A program made the position numbers and the translations under genes. Shown piece after piece: positions 1 through 8,675 of a stretch of 64,000 bases of DNA. Where the stretch lies: the NCBI GenBank assembly GCA_965223305.1, contig CBDCWT010000081.1:62001-126000 (forward strand). The letters run 5' to 3'. The notes under the pieces were generated by a model. That model saw nothing but the letters and a program-made list of their open reading frames with translations. It did no database searches and was not told the DNA's origin. Source of the DNA: CBDCWT01 sp965223305. Its GTDB lineage: Bacteria > Planctomycetota > Planctomycetia > Pirellulales > Pirellulaceae. Each line of letters opens with the position of its first letter. The first letter of the stretch is position 1.

Positions 1-1
1 G

Positions 2-877
2 CGGCGCAGTGCTTTCATCGAGGACAAGGTTTATTCAATTGCGGACACGTCGATCAAAGCTGCCAACATCAACGACCCTGCCAGCATCATCAGCGAGGTG
101 GTAACCGCAGAAGGGTTGGCAAGTCCACCCCTACCGACACCTGGAACACCGGTATGGGACAAGCTGGATCGATTTCAGGGACGGGCGCGAGCGGAGCTGG
201 CCGGCCGGCTGGGGACCGACCTGGGATCGATCATGGCCGTTACCAGCGAAGCAGATACCACAACGCAAAACCGCTTCAAGACGGTGCTTCGTGCCGCGAA
301 TCGCTACTTCGTCTATGCATCCGAGGGCGACGAAGTTGTGATGGCCGGAGACGAGTATTCGTTTCCACCGGCGGGAACTCTGCTTCAATGGCACAACCAG
401 GACAACGCCTATGATGTCGATGGGGACGGCGTGGTCGCCCCGAGAGACGTTGGCATCATCATCAATGACCTCAACCGCTCTGGCAGCCGCGTGCTGCCGT
501 CCTCGTCTGTTGTTCGCCAGATCGATCATTCCCAGTACTATCTGGATGTCACGGCAGACAGCCGACTGTCCGCGATCGACGCGTTGCGGGTTATCAACTT
601 CCTGAGCCGGCGAGCCGCGAGGGAAGGAGAGGGGGGTCCGGTGCTGTCACACCTGACGCAGCGGGAGGGCGCCGTCGCAGCGGCAACTTCTCAGGCCGCG
701 GAACTGATCGACTTAGTTCTCCGCGACGATCAGCGTCCCAGTGGAGTGTCGCCAGGTGTTAGCACAGACTTCGCTGCAAGTCACACTTTGCACTTGGCTG
801 ACGAGGATGACACTTCTCTAGACGCTTATCTTGCCTCGCTGGATCGTGTGCCTTGGGAAGAGCTCAGTGATCGTTGA
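2..877 (+). CDS. C-terminal part of a secreted protein with a planctomycete dockerin (cut by window edge)
   Basis: The frame is open through the left edge, so only the last 291 residues are visible and the true start lies outside. Around visible residues 129-205 there are two EF-hand-like calcium loops, YDVDGDGVVAPRD and LDVTADSRLSAID, each followed by a short helix (IIINDL, RVINFL). This is the planctomycete type I dockerin arrangement, often introduced by a W-H-N/Q-N motif, seen here as QWHNQDN. Such modules usually sit near the C-terminus of very large exported proteins, and about 85 residues of acidic tail follow here. The stop overlaps the preferred GTG start of the next gene by 11 bases, suggesting cotranscription. 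The function of the rest of the protein cannot be judged from this fragment. Confidence 0.8.
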   Translation, partial: RRSAFIEDKVYSIADTSIKAANINDPASIISEVVTAEGLASPPLPTPGTPVWDKLDRFQGRARAELAGRLGTDLGSIMAVTSEADTTTQNRFKTVLRAANRYFVYASEGDEVVMAGDEYSFPPAGTLLQWHNQDNAYDVDGDGVVAPRDVGIIINDLNRSGSRVLPSSSVVRQIDHSQYYLDVTADSRLSAIDALRVINFLSRRAAREGEGGPVLSHLTQREGAVAAATSQAAELIDLVLRDDQRPSGVSPGVSTDFAASHTLHLADEDDTSLDAYLASLDRVPWEELSDR

Positions 878-1724
878 GCTGCTACACACCACAACGACTG
901 ATGGTTTGCGGCTGCACGGTGCGCTGCATCGAGCGACCGCGGAACGCGATCTAGCCGTTCAGGCGCTGCTTTGCCTGCACGGGGTGGGTAGCAACTTCTA
1001 CGGGTCGGCTCTCTTTTCCGCCATCACATCCAGCATCTCGGCCGCGGGCGTTTCGGTGTTGTGGGCCAACACTCGCGGGCACGACGCGGTCTATACGGCT
1101 GCCTTTCCCGCGGGCGCGCGGCGGCAAGGCGCTGCGTACGAAGTCGTTGCGGACTGCGTGTTGGATATCGCGGCTTGGATCCAAGCCTTGCAGTCCAGCG
1201 GCTTCGAGCGGGTGGGTGTCCTCGGGCACAGCTTGGGAGCTTTGAAAGCGCTTTACCGTGAAGCTCATCAGCCGCATCCGCCAGCTGCGTGTGTCATTGC
1301 CGTGTCCCCACCCCGGCTCTCGTGTTCGGCTTTTCATGAGGATCCGCGCAGCGCCTCTTTTGTTGAGTGTTTGGGCAGAGCTCAAAACTTTGTCGACAGG
1401 GGATCTCCCGAAGAGCTCATCGAAGTGAGTTTTCCTTTGCCCATGTTGATCACAGCGGAGGGCTTTCTGGACAAATACGGGCCTCAGGAAAAGTACAATC
1501 TGGTGAAATTCGCTCAGCATGTTCGCGCGCCGCTGCTATGCACCTACGGCGGCCGTGAGCTGGAACAGGGGGGTGTTGCGTTCGCAGGTGTGCCCGAGGC
1601 GCTGAGGGACCTTCCGAGTGAAGGTCAGCAGTTCGAAGTGGAGATCATTCATGGAGCCGATCATCAATACAACGCGCAGCGGGCGCAGCTCGCTAATGTC
1701 ATCTTAAAGTGGCTCGAACGTTGA
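867..1724 (+). CDS. alpha/beta hydrolase
   Basis: A 285-residue alpha/beta-hydrolase-fold protein. The GTG at 867 is preferred over the ATG at 831 because GGGAAG lies 6 bases upstream and the protein then begins right before the beta-sheet core. Visible motifs are an oxyanion-hole LHGVGSN near residue 37, the nucleophile elbow GHSLGA with Ser122, and a late histidine in GADH near residue 266. An acid residue for the triad is not obvious by eye. There is no signal peptide, so it is probably cytoplasmic. It overlaps the preceding dockerin-protein gene by 11 bases, so the two are likely translated together. The substrate is unknown; esterase, lipase-like or acyl-transfer activity are all possible. 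Confidence 0.8.
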   Translation: MIVELLHTTTTDGLRLHGALHRATAERDLAVQALLCLHGVGSNFYGSALFSAITSSISAAGVSVLWANTRGHDAVYTAAFPAGARRQGAAYEVVADCVLDIAAWIQALQSSGFERVGVLGHSLGALKALYREAHQPHPPAACVIAVSPPRLSCSAFHEDPRSASFVECLGRAQNFVDRGSPEELIEVSFPLPMLITAEGFLDKYGPQEKYNLVKFAQHVRAPLLCTYGGRELEQGGVAFAGVPEALRDLPSEGQQFEVEIIHGADHQYNAQRAQLANVILKWLER

Positions 1725-2030
1725 CGTCTGAAATCGTGAGCTGCGAGCGCGGCCGTACAAACTGAGAAGCCACGAGACGCTGCCCCCTTCTGCTGTCCGA
1801 CACCCTCTCCTCGTTGATTGCCTTCATCAAGAGTGTGCCGCCAGGCCACACAGCTTGCCTGAGCTGAACGAACGCGTGGTCCGGCGGGAAAGGACCGGCA
1901 GGAGAGCCCGGAAAACTTGCTCTGCGCATTCGATGCTGCTCTAATCGAGAGCCGATATCACCTGGGCTATCCAGGTCTTGGGTCGGAAAACTTCGTGTTT
2001 CTCTCTTCTACAAGTTCGTGGAGCTGCCTG
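1725..2030. other. intergenic, no gene seen
   Basis: About 300 bases between the hydrolase and the STAS gene. Reading frames here lack coding character. An ATG at 1917 is in frame with the STAS gene, but its extension (many C, S and F residues) does not look like part of a STAS fold. A promoter for the STAS/ATPase pair probably lies here, but no convincing -35/-10 pair was recognised. Confidence 0.4.
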
Positions 2031-2384
2031 ATGGACTTGACCGTCGATAGCCAGTCGGAAGAAGTAGTCAAGGTCAACGTCACAGGGATGGTCTCGTTGT
2101 CCGGCGAAACCAACGTCGAACCGCTGGAAAAACTGCTGGGATCTGCTCCTTACGACAAACAGATCATTCTCAATCTCGACGGAGCGGACCGTATTGACTC
2201 CAGTGGTATTGGTTGGTTGGTCACCTGTCACAAGCGCTCGAGCGAAGGTGGTGGCCAGCTGGTTATCCATTCAGTCCAACCGATGGTCGCGAACGTGTTG
2301 AAGACGGTCCGTTTGGACAAGTTCTTCAACATGGTTCACAACGAACGACAAGCGCTGGAAGTGTTGAAAGGGAAGGTAACGTGA
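2031..2384 (+). CDS. STAS-domain protein (anti-sigma factor antagonist type)
   Basis: A 117-residue single-domain protein. It matches the SpoIIAA/RsbV STAS fold: beta strands near the start, LNLDGADRIDSSGIGWLV at residues 47-64 containing the DSSG site where family members are phosphorylated on Ser, then a helix and strand. The ATG at 2031 is chosen because GGAG precedes it at a normal distance and it begins directly at the domain. In the family such proteins take part in partner-switching with serine kinases and anti-sigma factors, or act as scaffolds. No kinase or phosphatase partner is in the window. Instead, the stop overlaps the GTG start of a secretion/pilus-type ATPase by four bases (GTGA), so the two products are probably made together. 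Confidence 0.85.
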   Translation: MDLTVDSQSEEVVKVNVTGMVSLSGETNVEPLEKLLGSAPYDKQIILNLDGADRIDSSGIGWLVTCHKRSSEGGGQLVIHSVQPMVANVLKTVRLDKFFNMVHNERQALEVLKGKVT

Positions 2385-3610
2385 GTACAGCCCCAGTTGA
2401 ATTTGTCCCTCAAGAAATAGAGGACATGGCACCTGCGGCTGCCATCGAGTCGATCTTGATGCAGTCCGTTCGATTGAGGGCCAGTGACCTGTTCTTTATC
2501 GCGCAAGAGGGTCACTTCCTCGTCTCCGTACGTAGGCTGGGCACAATCGAGCGGCTGCTGACGGTATCGCAGCCTAAGGGCCGGCAGCTTGTCAGCGCCA
2601 TCAAAGCACAGGCCGGCATGGATCTTGCCGAGACGATGCGACCGCAAGACGCGCGGTGGATTTTTCGTTCCGATGATTTCCAACTAGACCTCCGTATCAA
2701 CGAGATCCCCACGCTCTACGGGAATGACTTGACCCTGCGGCTGTTAGAGCGCGAGTCACAACTAGTCGAGTTGGAGAATCTCGGTTTCGTGGCCGACCAG
2801 TTGGGAAAAGTCAAGAATATGCTTAGCAGTCCGAGTGGGCTTATCCTGGTGACGGGCCCCACCGGAGTGGGCAAAACAACGTCCATGTACGCGTTCGTTC
2901 ATCAGTTGAATGACGGTAAGCGGAAAATCAACACGATCGAAGATCCGATCGAGTACGCAGTACGCGGCATCTGCCAATCTCAGGTTGCTCCAAAAATCGA
3001 CTTGGATTTCGCCGAGCTGCTGCGCAGTGTGATGCGTCAATCGCCCGACGTGATCATGATCGGAGAAATTCGTGACCAAGAGACGGCGGTGACGGCCGTG
3101 CGGGCGGCCAACAGCGGGCATCTCGTACTGGCAACACTGCACGCACCGGTCGCCGTACTTGCGGTCCAGAGCATGATTCTGTTCGGCAGCCAACCAGTGA
3201 TGCTCGCCAACTCGTTGCTGGGAGTGGTGGCCCAGCGTCTGCTGAGAACACTGAATCCCGCCACACGGATCCAGTACGACGTGGGCGGGGCTCACAAACC
3301 ATTCGAAGAAGTTGAAGATCTGCTGCGGGCCGGTGAGGGCGAGTCAATCTACGGCCCGGATGAGCAGGATTCGGATTCTCAGAACGGATATTTGGCCCGC
3401 ACGGGACTATTCGAAGTGTTGACCATTACCGATCAGGTGCGGGAGAGTATCGCCCAGCAGGGATCGAGACAGGAACTGCACCGCGCTGCGATCGAGAGCG
3501 GCATGCTTGACTTCCGCCGAGTCGCCTTGCTGAAGGTCGCCAAAGGCGTCACGAGTATTGAAGAGATGACTCGCGTCCTACCCGCCGAACTGCTGGCACT
3601 CGATTCTTGA
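2381..3610 (+). CDS. GspE/PilT-family secretion or pilus ATPase
   Basis: A 409-residue hexameric-type ATPase of the type II secretion/type IV pilus superfamily. Motifs in order: Walker A GPTGVGKTT at 159-167, the Asp-box region INTIEDPIEY, Walker B VIMIGEIRD at 224-232, and the His box GHLVLATLHA at 246-255. An N-terminal domain of about 150 residues precedes the core. The tetracysteine zinc module of classical GspE/PilB is absent; an acidic stretch (about 315-335) is found instead. Size and layout are between PilT and GspE. The GTG start overlaps the STAS stop, indicating translational coupling and perhaps STAS-dependent control. No pilin, platform protein or secretin gene is nearby, so the machine it powers cannot be named. 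Confidence 0.85.
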   Translation: MSTAPVEFVPQEIEDMAPAAAIESILMQSVRLRASDLFFIAQEGHFLVSVRRLGTIERLLTVSQPKGRQLVSAIKAQAGMDLAETMRPQDARWIFRSDDFQLDLRINEIPTLYGNDLTLRLLERESQLVELENLGFVADQLGKVKNMLSSPSGLILVTGPTGVGKTTSMYAFVHQLNDGKRKINTIEDPIEYAVRGICQSQVAPKIDLDFAELLRSVMRQSPDVIMIGEIRDQETAVTAVRAANSGHLVLATLHAPVAVLAVQSMILFGSQPVMLANSLLGVVAQRLLRTLNPATRIQYDVGGAHKPFEEVEDLLRAGEGESIYGPDEQDSDSQNGYLARTGLFEVLTITDQVRESIAQQGSRQELHRAAIESGMLDFRRVALLKVAKGVTSIEEMTRVLPAELLALDS

Positions 3611-3667
3611 ACCAGATTGGGCGTGTGCAAAGGAGGAGTCCTTCACGCTTCACGTTGACCCAAACTT

Positions 3668-3899
3668 GCCAGCATCCACCTCACTCTCCCGCTTGGAGGT
3701 CGTGCAGCTCTTACGCCGCATGCAATCCGCCCAAACTCTGGCGAGTTCGGCTACGCTCCAAATCAGCCGCTGGGCGTTAGCCCACGGTTCCCCAGCGAAA
3801 CCGACGCGTAGCGTCCGGGGACGGCGTCCCCCTCTCCGGCCCTTCCGGCCGACTCTCCCCGAGGGGAGAGTGACGAAAGACGAAATCACGCACTAGCCA
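3668..3899 (+). repeat. intergenic repeat 'A', copy 1 (about 230 bp)
   Basis: The block carries GTGCAGCTCTTACGCC, then a segment GGGCGTTAGCCCACGGTTC, then a hairpin CTCTCCCCGAGGGGAGAG (8-bp arms). The same order of segments recurs at 14331-14526 (opposite strand), 33354-33662, 33837-33945 and partly at 34030-34110. All copies are intergenic and none encodes a plausible protein. Confidence 0.8.
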
Positions 3900-3957
3900 G
3901 AGTATCCTGCACATCCTCCAAGCGGGAGAGTGAGAAAGGGGTTCTTGAGAAACGAAC

Positions 3958-5379
3958 CTAACTCAGCAGCTCGTTAATTACCTGGCCATGGACGTCCGTC
4001 AGCCGGCGTTGAATACCGTTGTGGTAAAAGGTGAGCTGGCGGTGATCCAATCCCAACAGGTGCAGGATGGTGGCATGGAGATCGTGCGGAGTCATCACCC
4101 CATCCTGAGCTTTGAATCCGAACTCATCAGTCGCGCCGTGGGAAAAACCCGACTTCACGCCAGCACCGGCCAGCCAACAGGTGTATCCGAGCGGATTGTG
4201 GTCGCGCCCGAACGTTCCCGCCTGGAACATAGGCATACGGCCGAACTCCGTCGCGAACACGACGAGCGTGGAGTCTAGTAGTCCGCGCTGTTTGAGGTCC
4301 TGCAGCAAGCCGGCGACCGGCTGGTCTAGAATCTCCCCGTGCACGTCGTACTGTTCCTTGAGCTTGCTGTGGCCGTCCCAGTTCAGCTGGCCGCCGGACG
4401 CGTAAGCCCCATTGAACAGCTGTACGAAGCGGACTCCGCTTTCGATTAGCCGTCTAGCCAGGATGCAGTTCTTGGCGAACGCTGCTTTCAGCGCCAAGGG
4501 ACTGTCGGCGCCGTAGAGCCTCAGCACGTGCGCAGGTTCGCTCGCCAAGTCAGCCACTTGGGGTACTGCCAGCTGCATCCGCGCAGCAAGCGCGTAGGAT
4601 GCAATTCGTGCGGACAGGTTTTCGTCTGCAGGGAACCTGGTCAGCGTCTGCTCTTCCAGACGTCGCAGCAACTGCCTCGCTTCGGCATCGGTATTCGACG
4701 AGATCGACGCGGGGCGGGATAGGTACCGGATCGGTTTCGAACTGCTGAACGGGGTCCCCTGGAAGGCGGCTGGTAGAAAGCCGCTGGCCCAGTTGTTTGG
4801 ACCGCTCTGTGGCATGCCGCGGGGATCCTCAATCGCCACGAATGCTGGTAAGTCCCGGCTCTCGCTTCCCAAAGCAAAGCTGATCCAGGCGCCCATGCTG
4901 GGAAAGCCATCGAAAGCGAAGCCCGTGTTCATCACATTTTCGGCGGGACCGTGGGTATTGGACTTGTTGGTCATGGAATGGACGAAACAGATATCGTCGG
5001 CCAGTTCGCCGATGTGTGGCACCAGGTCGGAGATCAACTTACCGCTCGCTCCACGCGCCCGGAACTGCCACAACGGTTTTGTCAGATTGCCGTTTGGCCC
5101 CTGAAACGAGACTAGGTTTTCATTGCCGGGAAGCGGTTTTCCATGATGCCGGATCAGTTGTGGTTTGTAGTCGAACGTGTCGACGTGGCTCAGAGCCCCT
5201 GAACAGAATACGACAACGACGTTCTCCGCCTTGGCTGCAAAGTGTGGTGACCTTGGAGCGTAGGGATTGGCGGGATCGATCGTCTTTTGGTCGGCATCGA
5301 GTGTTTGTAGCGCCAAAGACGCCAGCCCGATCTGCGATAGTCCTGACAAGAATCTGCGGCGATGGCAGCGGATGTTCAT
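3958..5379 (-). CDS. DUF1501 protein (sulfatase-like), Tat-exported
   Basis: A 473-residue DUF1501 family member; the fold is related to alkaline phosphatase/sulfatase enzymes but the reaction is unknown. The ATG at 5379 is chosen because it gives a Tat-like leader with RRRFLSGLSQIG, typical of the family; the longer frame upstream is compositionally poor. Typical motifs are VVVFCSGALSHVDTFDYKP near the start, FVQLFNGAYA and WDGHSKL in the centre, and FATEFGRMP and GRDHNPLGY in the C-terminal half. It ends with the family's usual HDLHATILHLLGLDH and LTDVHG. It lies 95 bases downstream of a DUF1549/DUF1553 cytochrome protein in the same direction, the standard planctomycete pairing, so they probably act in one exported complex. 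Confidence 0.9.
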   Translation of the reverse strand: MNIRCHRRRFLSGLSQIGLASLALQTLDADQKTIDPANPYAPRSPHFAAKAENVVVVFCSGALSHVDTFDYKPQLIRHHGKPLPGNENLVSFQGPNGNLTKPLWQFRARGASGKLISDLVPHIGELADDICFVHSMTNKSNTHGPAENVMNTGFAFDGFPSMGAWISFALGSESRDLPAFVAIEDPRGMPQSGPNNWASGFLPAAFQGTPFSSSKPIRYLSRPASISSNTDAEARQLLRRLEEQTLTRFPADENLSARIASYALAARMQLAVPQVADLASEPAHVLRLYGADSPLALKAAFAKNCILARRLIESGVRFVQLFNGAYASGGQLNWDGHSKLKEQYDVHGEILDQPVAGLLQDLKQRGLLDSTLVVFATEFGRMPMFQAGTFGRDHNPLGYTCWLAGAGVKSGFSHGATDEFGFKAQDGVMTPHDLHATILHLLGLDHRQLTFYHNGIQRRLTDVHGQVINELLS

Positions 5380-5473
5380 ACTTGGCTCACGTCGGAGAGT
5401 TCGCACCGGACAATCTTGGGCGCGCTGCAGCTTGCCATCGGAGCGTCTAGACCTCGCATGCTGATGACTACCC

Positions 5474-8278
5474 CTATGGCAACAGAACAAACTCACTCGT
5501 GTTAAACAGGACCCGGCAGACCTGTTGCAAACCGTGCCTGCCGGCGAAGTCAACTAGCTGCCTCCGTTCGACCTCCGTTGGGCGGCGGGACATACAGAGT
5601 TGGAAGGCACGCTCAACCTGTGCTGCAAGATCTTCACCCGCTTCGCTGCGTACTCGATTGGCAAAGAACGATGCTTGACGGACCATGAAAGGACTGTTCA
5701 AGAAACTGAGGGACTGGATGGGTGTGATCGAGCGGGTTCGCTTTGGTTTCATCTGTCCGGCATCTGGGCAGTCGAACGCGCCAAAGATGTCGACTGCCTG
5801 CATGCGAACTTTGTGGGCGTAGACCATTCGTCGCCACCCGGTGGGAGCGAACGTCTCCCGCGCTTGGTAATCAGACAACCCTCCTCGTTGATTGAAAAAG
5901 TCGAATCCCGGTCCACCTGTTTTGAGATTCAAGTTGCCACTCACGCGGAGTACCGAGTCTCGGATTGCTTCTGCCTCCAATCGTCTGGGGGGGAATCTCC
6001 ACAGCAACCGTGATTCGTGGTCGATTTGCAGAGACCGTGGACGAGGCCGGTTTGCCTGGCGATACGTTCTCGACATCACGATTTGCCGGTGCAGTCGTTT
6101 CACTGACCAGCCCTGCTCGGCAAACTCCACAGCGAGCCAGTCAAGTAACTGGGGATGGGTAGGCGTTTCTCCCATCTTGCCGAAATCGGACGGCGTCCCC
6201 ACCAGGCCGGCGCCAAAGTGATGTTGCCACACGCGATTGACTAGCACTCGCGAAGTCAGGGGGTGGTGGGGCTGGGTGAGGTGACGCGCCAAAGCGACGC
6301 GCCGATCAGACTCCGGCCCGTCCGGTGGAAACTGGGTATCTGTCAAGCAACCCGGCGCCGCGGGGTCCACTTCGAGCTCGCGCCTCATCGGATCACCGCG
6401 ACGGAGCAACCAGGTTTGCTGGGGGTGGTCGGCAAAGCTGGCGGCGTAGACTTGTGGCCCTGCTGACAAACGCGCCAACTCCTGTTCCGTACTGCGAACC
6501 GCAGCCGTTTTTTTCATCACCTGCTCGACCTGGGTGGACGACAGGCCGGCGAGCGTGACTGCCGTTGCCTGCCGCTGGTCATCCACGCGCGGCAACCGGT
6601 CACGTGTGTGGGTGACGTTCAGCCAAGTTCCCACGTCGTCGGCCAACAACACGTCGATTTCGTAGTCGACCGGCAGCGTCCTGCCGCGATGCCAGACCAC
6701 TCGGTCAATCGTCTCAGTCCGGGGAAGATCGATTTGCAGCCAGGCAGCGCCGCCGCGGGCCGCCACCCAGGGAAAGGCTTGCCGCTTGTCAACGGTGCCG
6801 TCGACGAGGTTGTCAAAGTGCCTCGTTTGATTCTCGAGTGCAAAGCTGGAGGCGGAAGGCGTGGCACCACTTGTCGCGAGGCCCACGTTTCTCGACGGGC
6901 GTGAATCGCTCCTCGCTGTCCAAACTTCGAATTCATACAGCGACACGGGGCCGCCCGTTTCTGTTGCGGCGATCTTCATGCGCACCGACCGAGCGCGAAC
7001 GGGGGCGAAGGTCTCGGTGTGAACAGTGGCCAGCGGCGGTCTCAACTTGAAGGTCTCTCGTAACGAGTCGCGCTCGGCCTGCAGTTTCTCCAGCCGCCTT
7101 CGAACGTGCGGAACACGATCGGTCCAGGCGTCGTTTTCCGGTCCCCGCAGACGTCGGTCCCCGTACACCAAACCGGCGAACACCGCCTGCATTGCATAGT
7201 AGTCCTGCTGCAAGATGGGGTCGAACTTGTGGTTGTGGCAGCGGGCGCATCCGATCGTCAAGCCGAATAAGCTCTGGCCCACGGTGCGAATCACCTCGTC
7301 TAGCTCATCCTGACGTGCCTGCCGCATTGCTTCGTCGTCGCGTCCGATCTGCCCCGGCAAGTTGGCCGGTCCGGCCACGAGAAAACCCAAAGCGGCGTCC
7401 TGCTCGACCGTGTCTCCGGCTAACTGCTCGAAAATAAATCGGTCGTAGGGCTTGTCGTCGTTCAAAGCTGCGATCACCCAGTCGCGGTAGGGCCAAGCGT
7501 TGGGGCGCTCGAAATTCGTTTCAAAACCGACCGTTTCCGCCCAACGAATGACGTCCAGCCAGTGCTGCGCCCAACGTTCGCCGTAGCGCGTGGAGCCCAG
7601 CACCCGGTCCACCACGCGGGCGTACGCCACGGTCGTAGGGTCCGTATCGCCTACGAACTCCGCCACCTCCGCGGGTGTCGGGGGAAGGCCAACCAGGTCG
7701 AGCATCAGACGACGTATCAGTGTCCGGCGATCGGCCTCCGGCGAGGGCCGAAGACCCGCTGCTTGCAGCCGCCTGAAAACGAATGCGTCGATCGGACTTA
7801 CTGGCCAGCGATCCTGCGAGTAGGGGATCCTCGGGCGCACCAGGGGCTGCAGAGACCAATGGACGTTTTGTGTTGGTGATTCGACCATCTGCTGCGGTCC
7901 ATCGGCACCTTCAGCGATCCAGCGGCGCAAGAGATCAACCTGACTGTCCGGCAACAGCTCTCCCTCTGGCGGCATGCGCAGATCCGGATCCTTGCCCAGC
8001 ACGGCTACCAACAGCAGACTCTGGTCTGGTTGGCCAGGCACAACCGCCGGCAGCCCAAAGTCGCCACCCCGCAAGAGGTCCGAACGGCGGTCCAGCCGGA
8101 ATCCCGAACGGGACTCGTCGGGACCGTGACACTTGAGGCAGTGCTCTGCAAAAATGGGTTTGATCTGACTTTCGAAGTCGACTGGATCTGAGGCGAATAA
8201 CGCCGTCGCGCAGAGAACGAAGGCCAACGGGAGCAGATAGCGGATTGGTGGAGTGAAGTTGGTCGAACGCCGGGTCAT
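5474..8278 (-). CDS. DUF1549/DUF1553 protein with planctomycete cytochrome c domain
   Basis: A 934-residue exported protein. Order: signal peptide (about 1-30), planctomycete cytochrome c domain with heme site CLKCH at 47-51 and the family's GPDESRSGFRLD, then DUF1549 with WAQHWLDVIRWAET and the second motif CARCHNHKFDPI. Next comes an inserted discoidin-like beta module (about 425-545) with FPWVAARGGAAWLQIDL, and finally DUF1553 with NRVWQHHFGAGLVGTPSDFG. The inserted carbohydrate-binding-like module is not in every family member and suggests a glycan-related target. The protein likely transfers electrons in the periplasm or on the cell surface; its reaction is unknown. It is first in a two-gene unit with the downstream DUF1501 gene. 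Confidence 0.9.
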   Translation of the reverse strand: MTRRSTNFTPPIRYLLPLAFVLCATALFASDPVDFESQIKPIFAEHCLKCHGPDESRSGFRLDRRSDLLRGGDFGLPAVVPGQPDQSLLLVAVLGKDPDLRMPPEGELLPDSQVDLLRRWIAEGADGPQQMVESPTQNVHWSLQPLVRPRIPYSQDRWPVSPIDAFVFRRLQAAGLRPSPEADRRTLIRRLMLDLVGLPPTPAEVAEFVGDTDPTTVAYARVVDRVLGSTRYGERWAQHWLDVIRWAETVGFETNFERPNAWPYRDWVIAALNDDKPYDRFIFEQLAGDTVEQDAALGFLVAGPANLPGQIGRDDEAMRQARQDELDEVIRTVGQSLFGLTIGCARCHNHKFDPILQQDYYAMQAVFAGLVYGDRRLRGPENDAWTDRVPHVRRRLEKLQAERDSLRETFKLRPPLATVHTETFAPVRARSVRMKIAATETGGPVSLYEFEVWTARSDSRPSRNVGLATSGATPSASSFALENQTRHFDNLVDGTVDKRQAFPWVAARGGAAWLQIDLPRTETIDRVVWHRGRTLPVDYEIDVLLADDVGTWLNVTHTRDRLPRVDDQRQATAVTLAGLSSTQVEQVMKKTAAVRSTEQELARLSAGPQVYAASFADHPQQTWLLRRGDPMRRELEVDPAAPGCLTDTQFPPDGPESDRRVALARHLTQPHHPLTSRVLVNRVWQHHFGAGLVGTPSDFGKMGETPTHPQLLDWLAVEFAEQGWSVKRLHRQIVMSRTYRQANRPRPRSLQIDHESRLLWRFPPRRLEAEAIRDSVLRVSGNLNLKTGGPGFDFFNQRGGLSDYQARETFAPTGWRRMVYAHKVRMQAVDIFGAFDCPDAGQMKPKRTRSITPIQSLSFLNSPFMVRQASFFANRVRSEAGEDLAAQVERAFQLCMSRRPTEVERRQLVDFAGRHGLQQVCRVLFNTSEFVLLP

Positions 8279-8342
8279 GAGACCAATTCTACACTAGACC
8301 CCAATCGGTGGTCATTAACCCGCTGTGCAGTTCGACGCCTAG

Positions 8343-8516
8343 CCCGAATTATTCATGAGCGATCTGCTGCGAGGTCGTAAGTCCATCCGTGGCTTCGTCA
8401 TGCTTCACAATTCTTCCTCGACGTATTGCTTCAATACGCCTGCGGAAGAATTGCTCGCCTTCCTTGCCACGAACGTACTTACAACCTCTCGCCACGATCT
8501 TCATGAATAATCCGGG
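8343..8516 (+). mobile_element. 174-bp MITE, copy 1
   Basis: Begins CCCGAATTATTCATGA and ends TCATGAATAATCCGGG, giving long imperfect terminal inverted repeats. The left and right halves are imperfectly complementary along their whole length and meet at the central hairpin CGTATTGCTTCAATACG, so one strand can fold into a single long stem. It is flanked by the 4-bp duplication CTAG (8339-8342 and 8517-8520). It has no transposase. Five further near-identical copies lie in this window. Confidence 0.9.
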
Positions 8517-8530
8517 CTAGCTGCCTGTAG

Positions 8531-8553
8531 AAAAACGCCGTCCTGGCGTTTTT
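8531..8553. terminator. candidate bidirectional intrinsic terminator
   Basis: AAAAACGCC, a 5-base spacer GTCCT, and GGCGTTTTT form a perfect 9-bp stem with A/T runs at both ends. It lies between the start of the DUF1549 gene and the end of the CNNM gene, both on the minus strand. On the minus strand it is placed to end transcription of the CNNM operon. Confidence 0.6.
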
Positions 8554-8583
8554 CAACCTCACCAAGCTCAGAACAGAGTTCTT

Positions 8584-8675
8584 CGCGGCTCGCAAATCAA
8601 CGACTTACGTCGCTGATTTGGCATCACATCCCTGTGATGCGGCCGGCGCGTTGAGAAAAATCAACAGGCTGCTAG
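8584..8675 (+). repeat. short intergenic repeat 'B', copy 1
   Basis: Shares CGCTGATTTGG, CCCTGTGA and TTGAGAAAAATCA..AGCTGCTAG-type blocks in the same order with 56483-56564. It overlaps the last codon and stop of the CNNM gene, so repeat insertion may have shaped that gene's end. Confidence 0.6.

Noticed and set aside
8343..8516. Short protein frames inside the 174-bp repeats
   Set aside because: They recur in every copy because the element recurs; the element is a hairpin MITE, not a gene.
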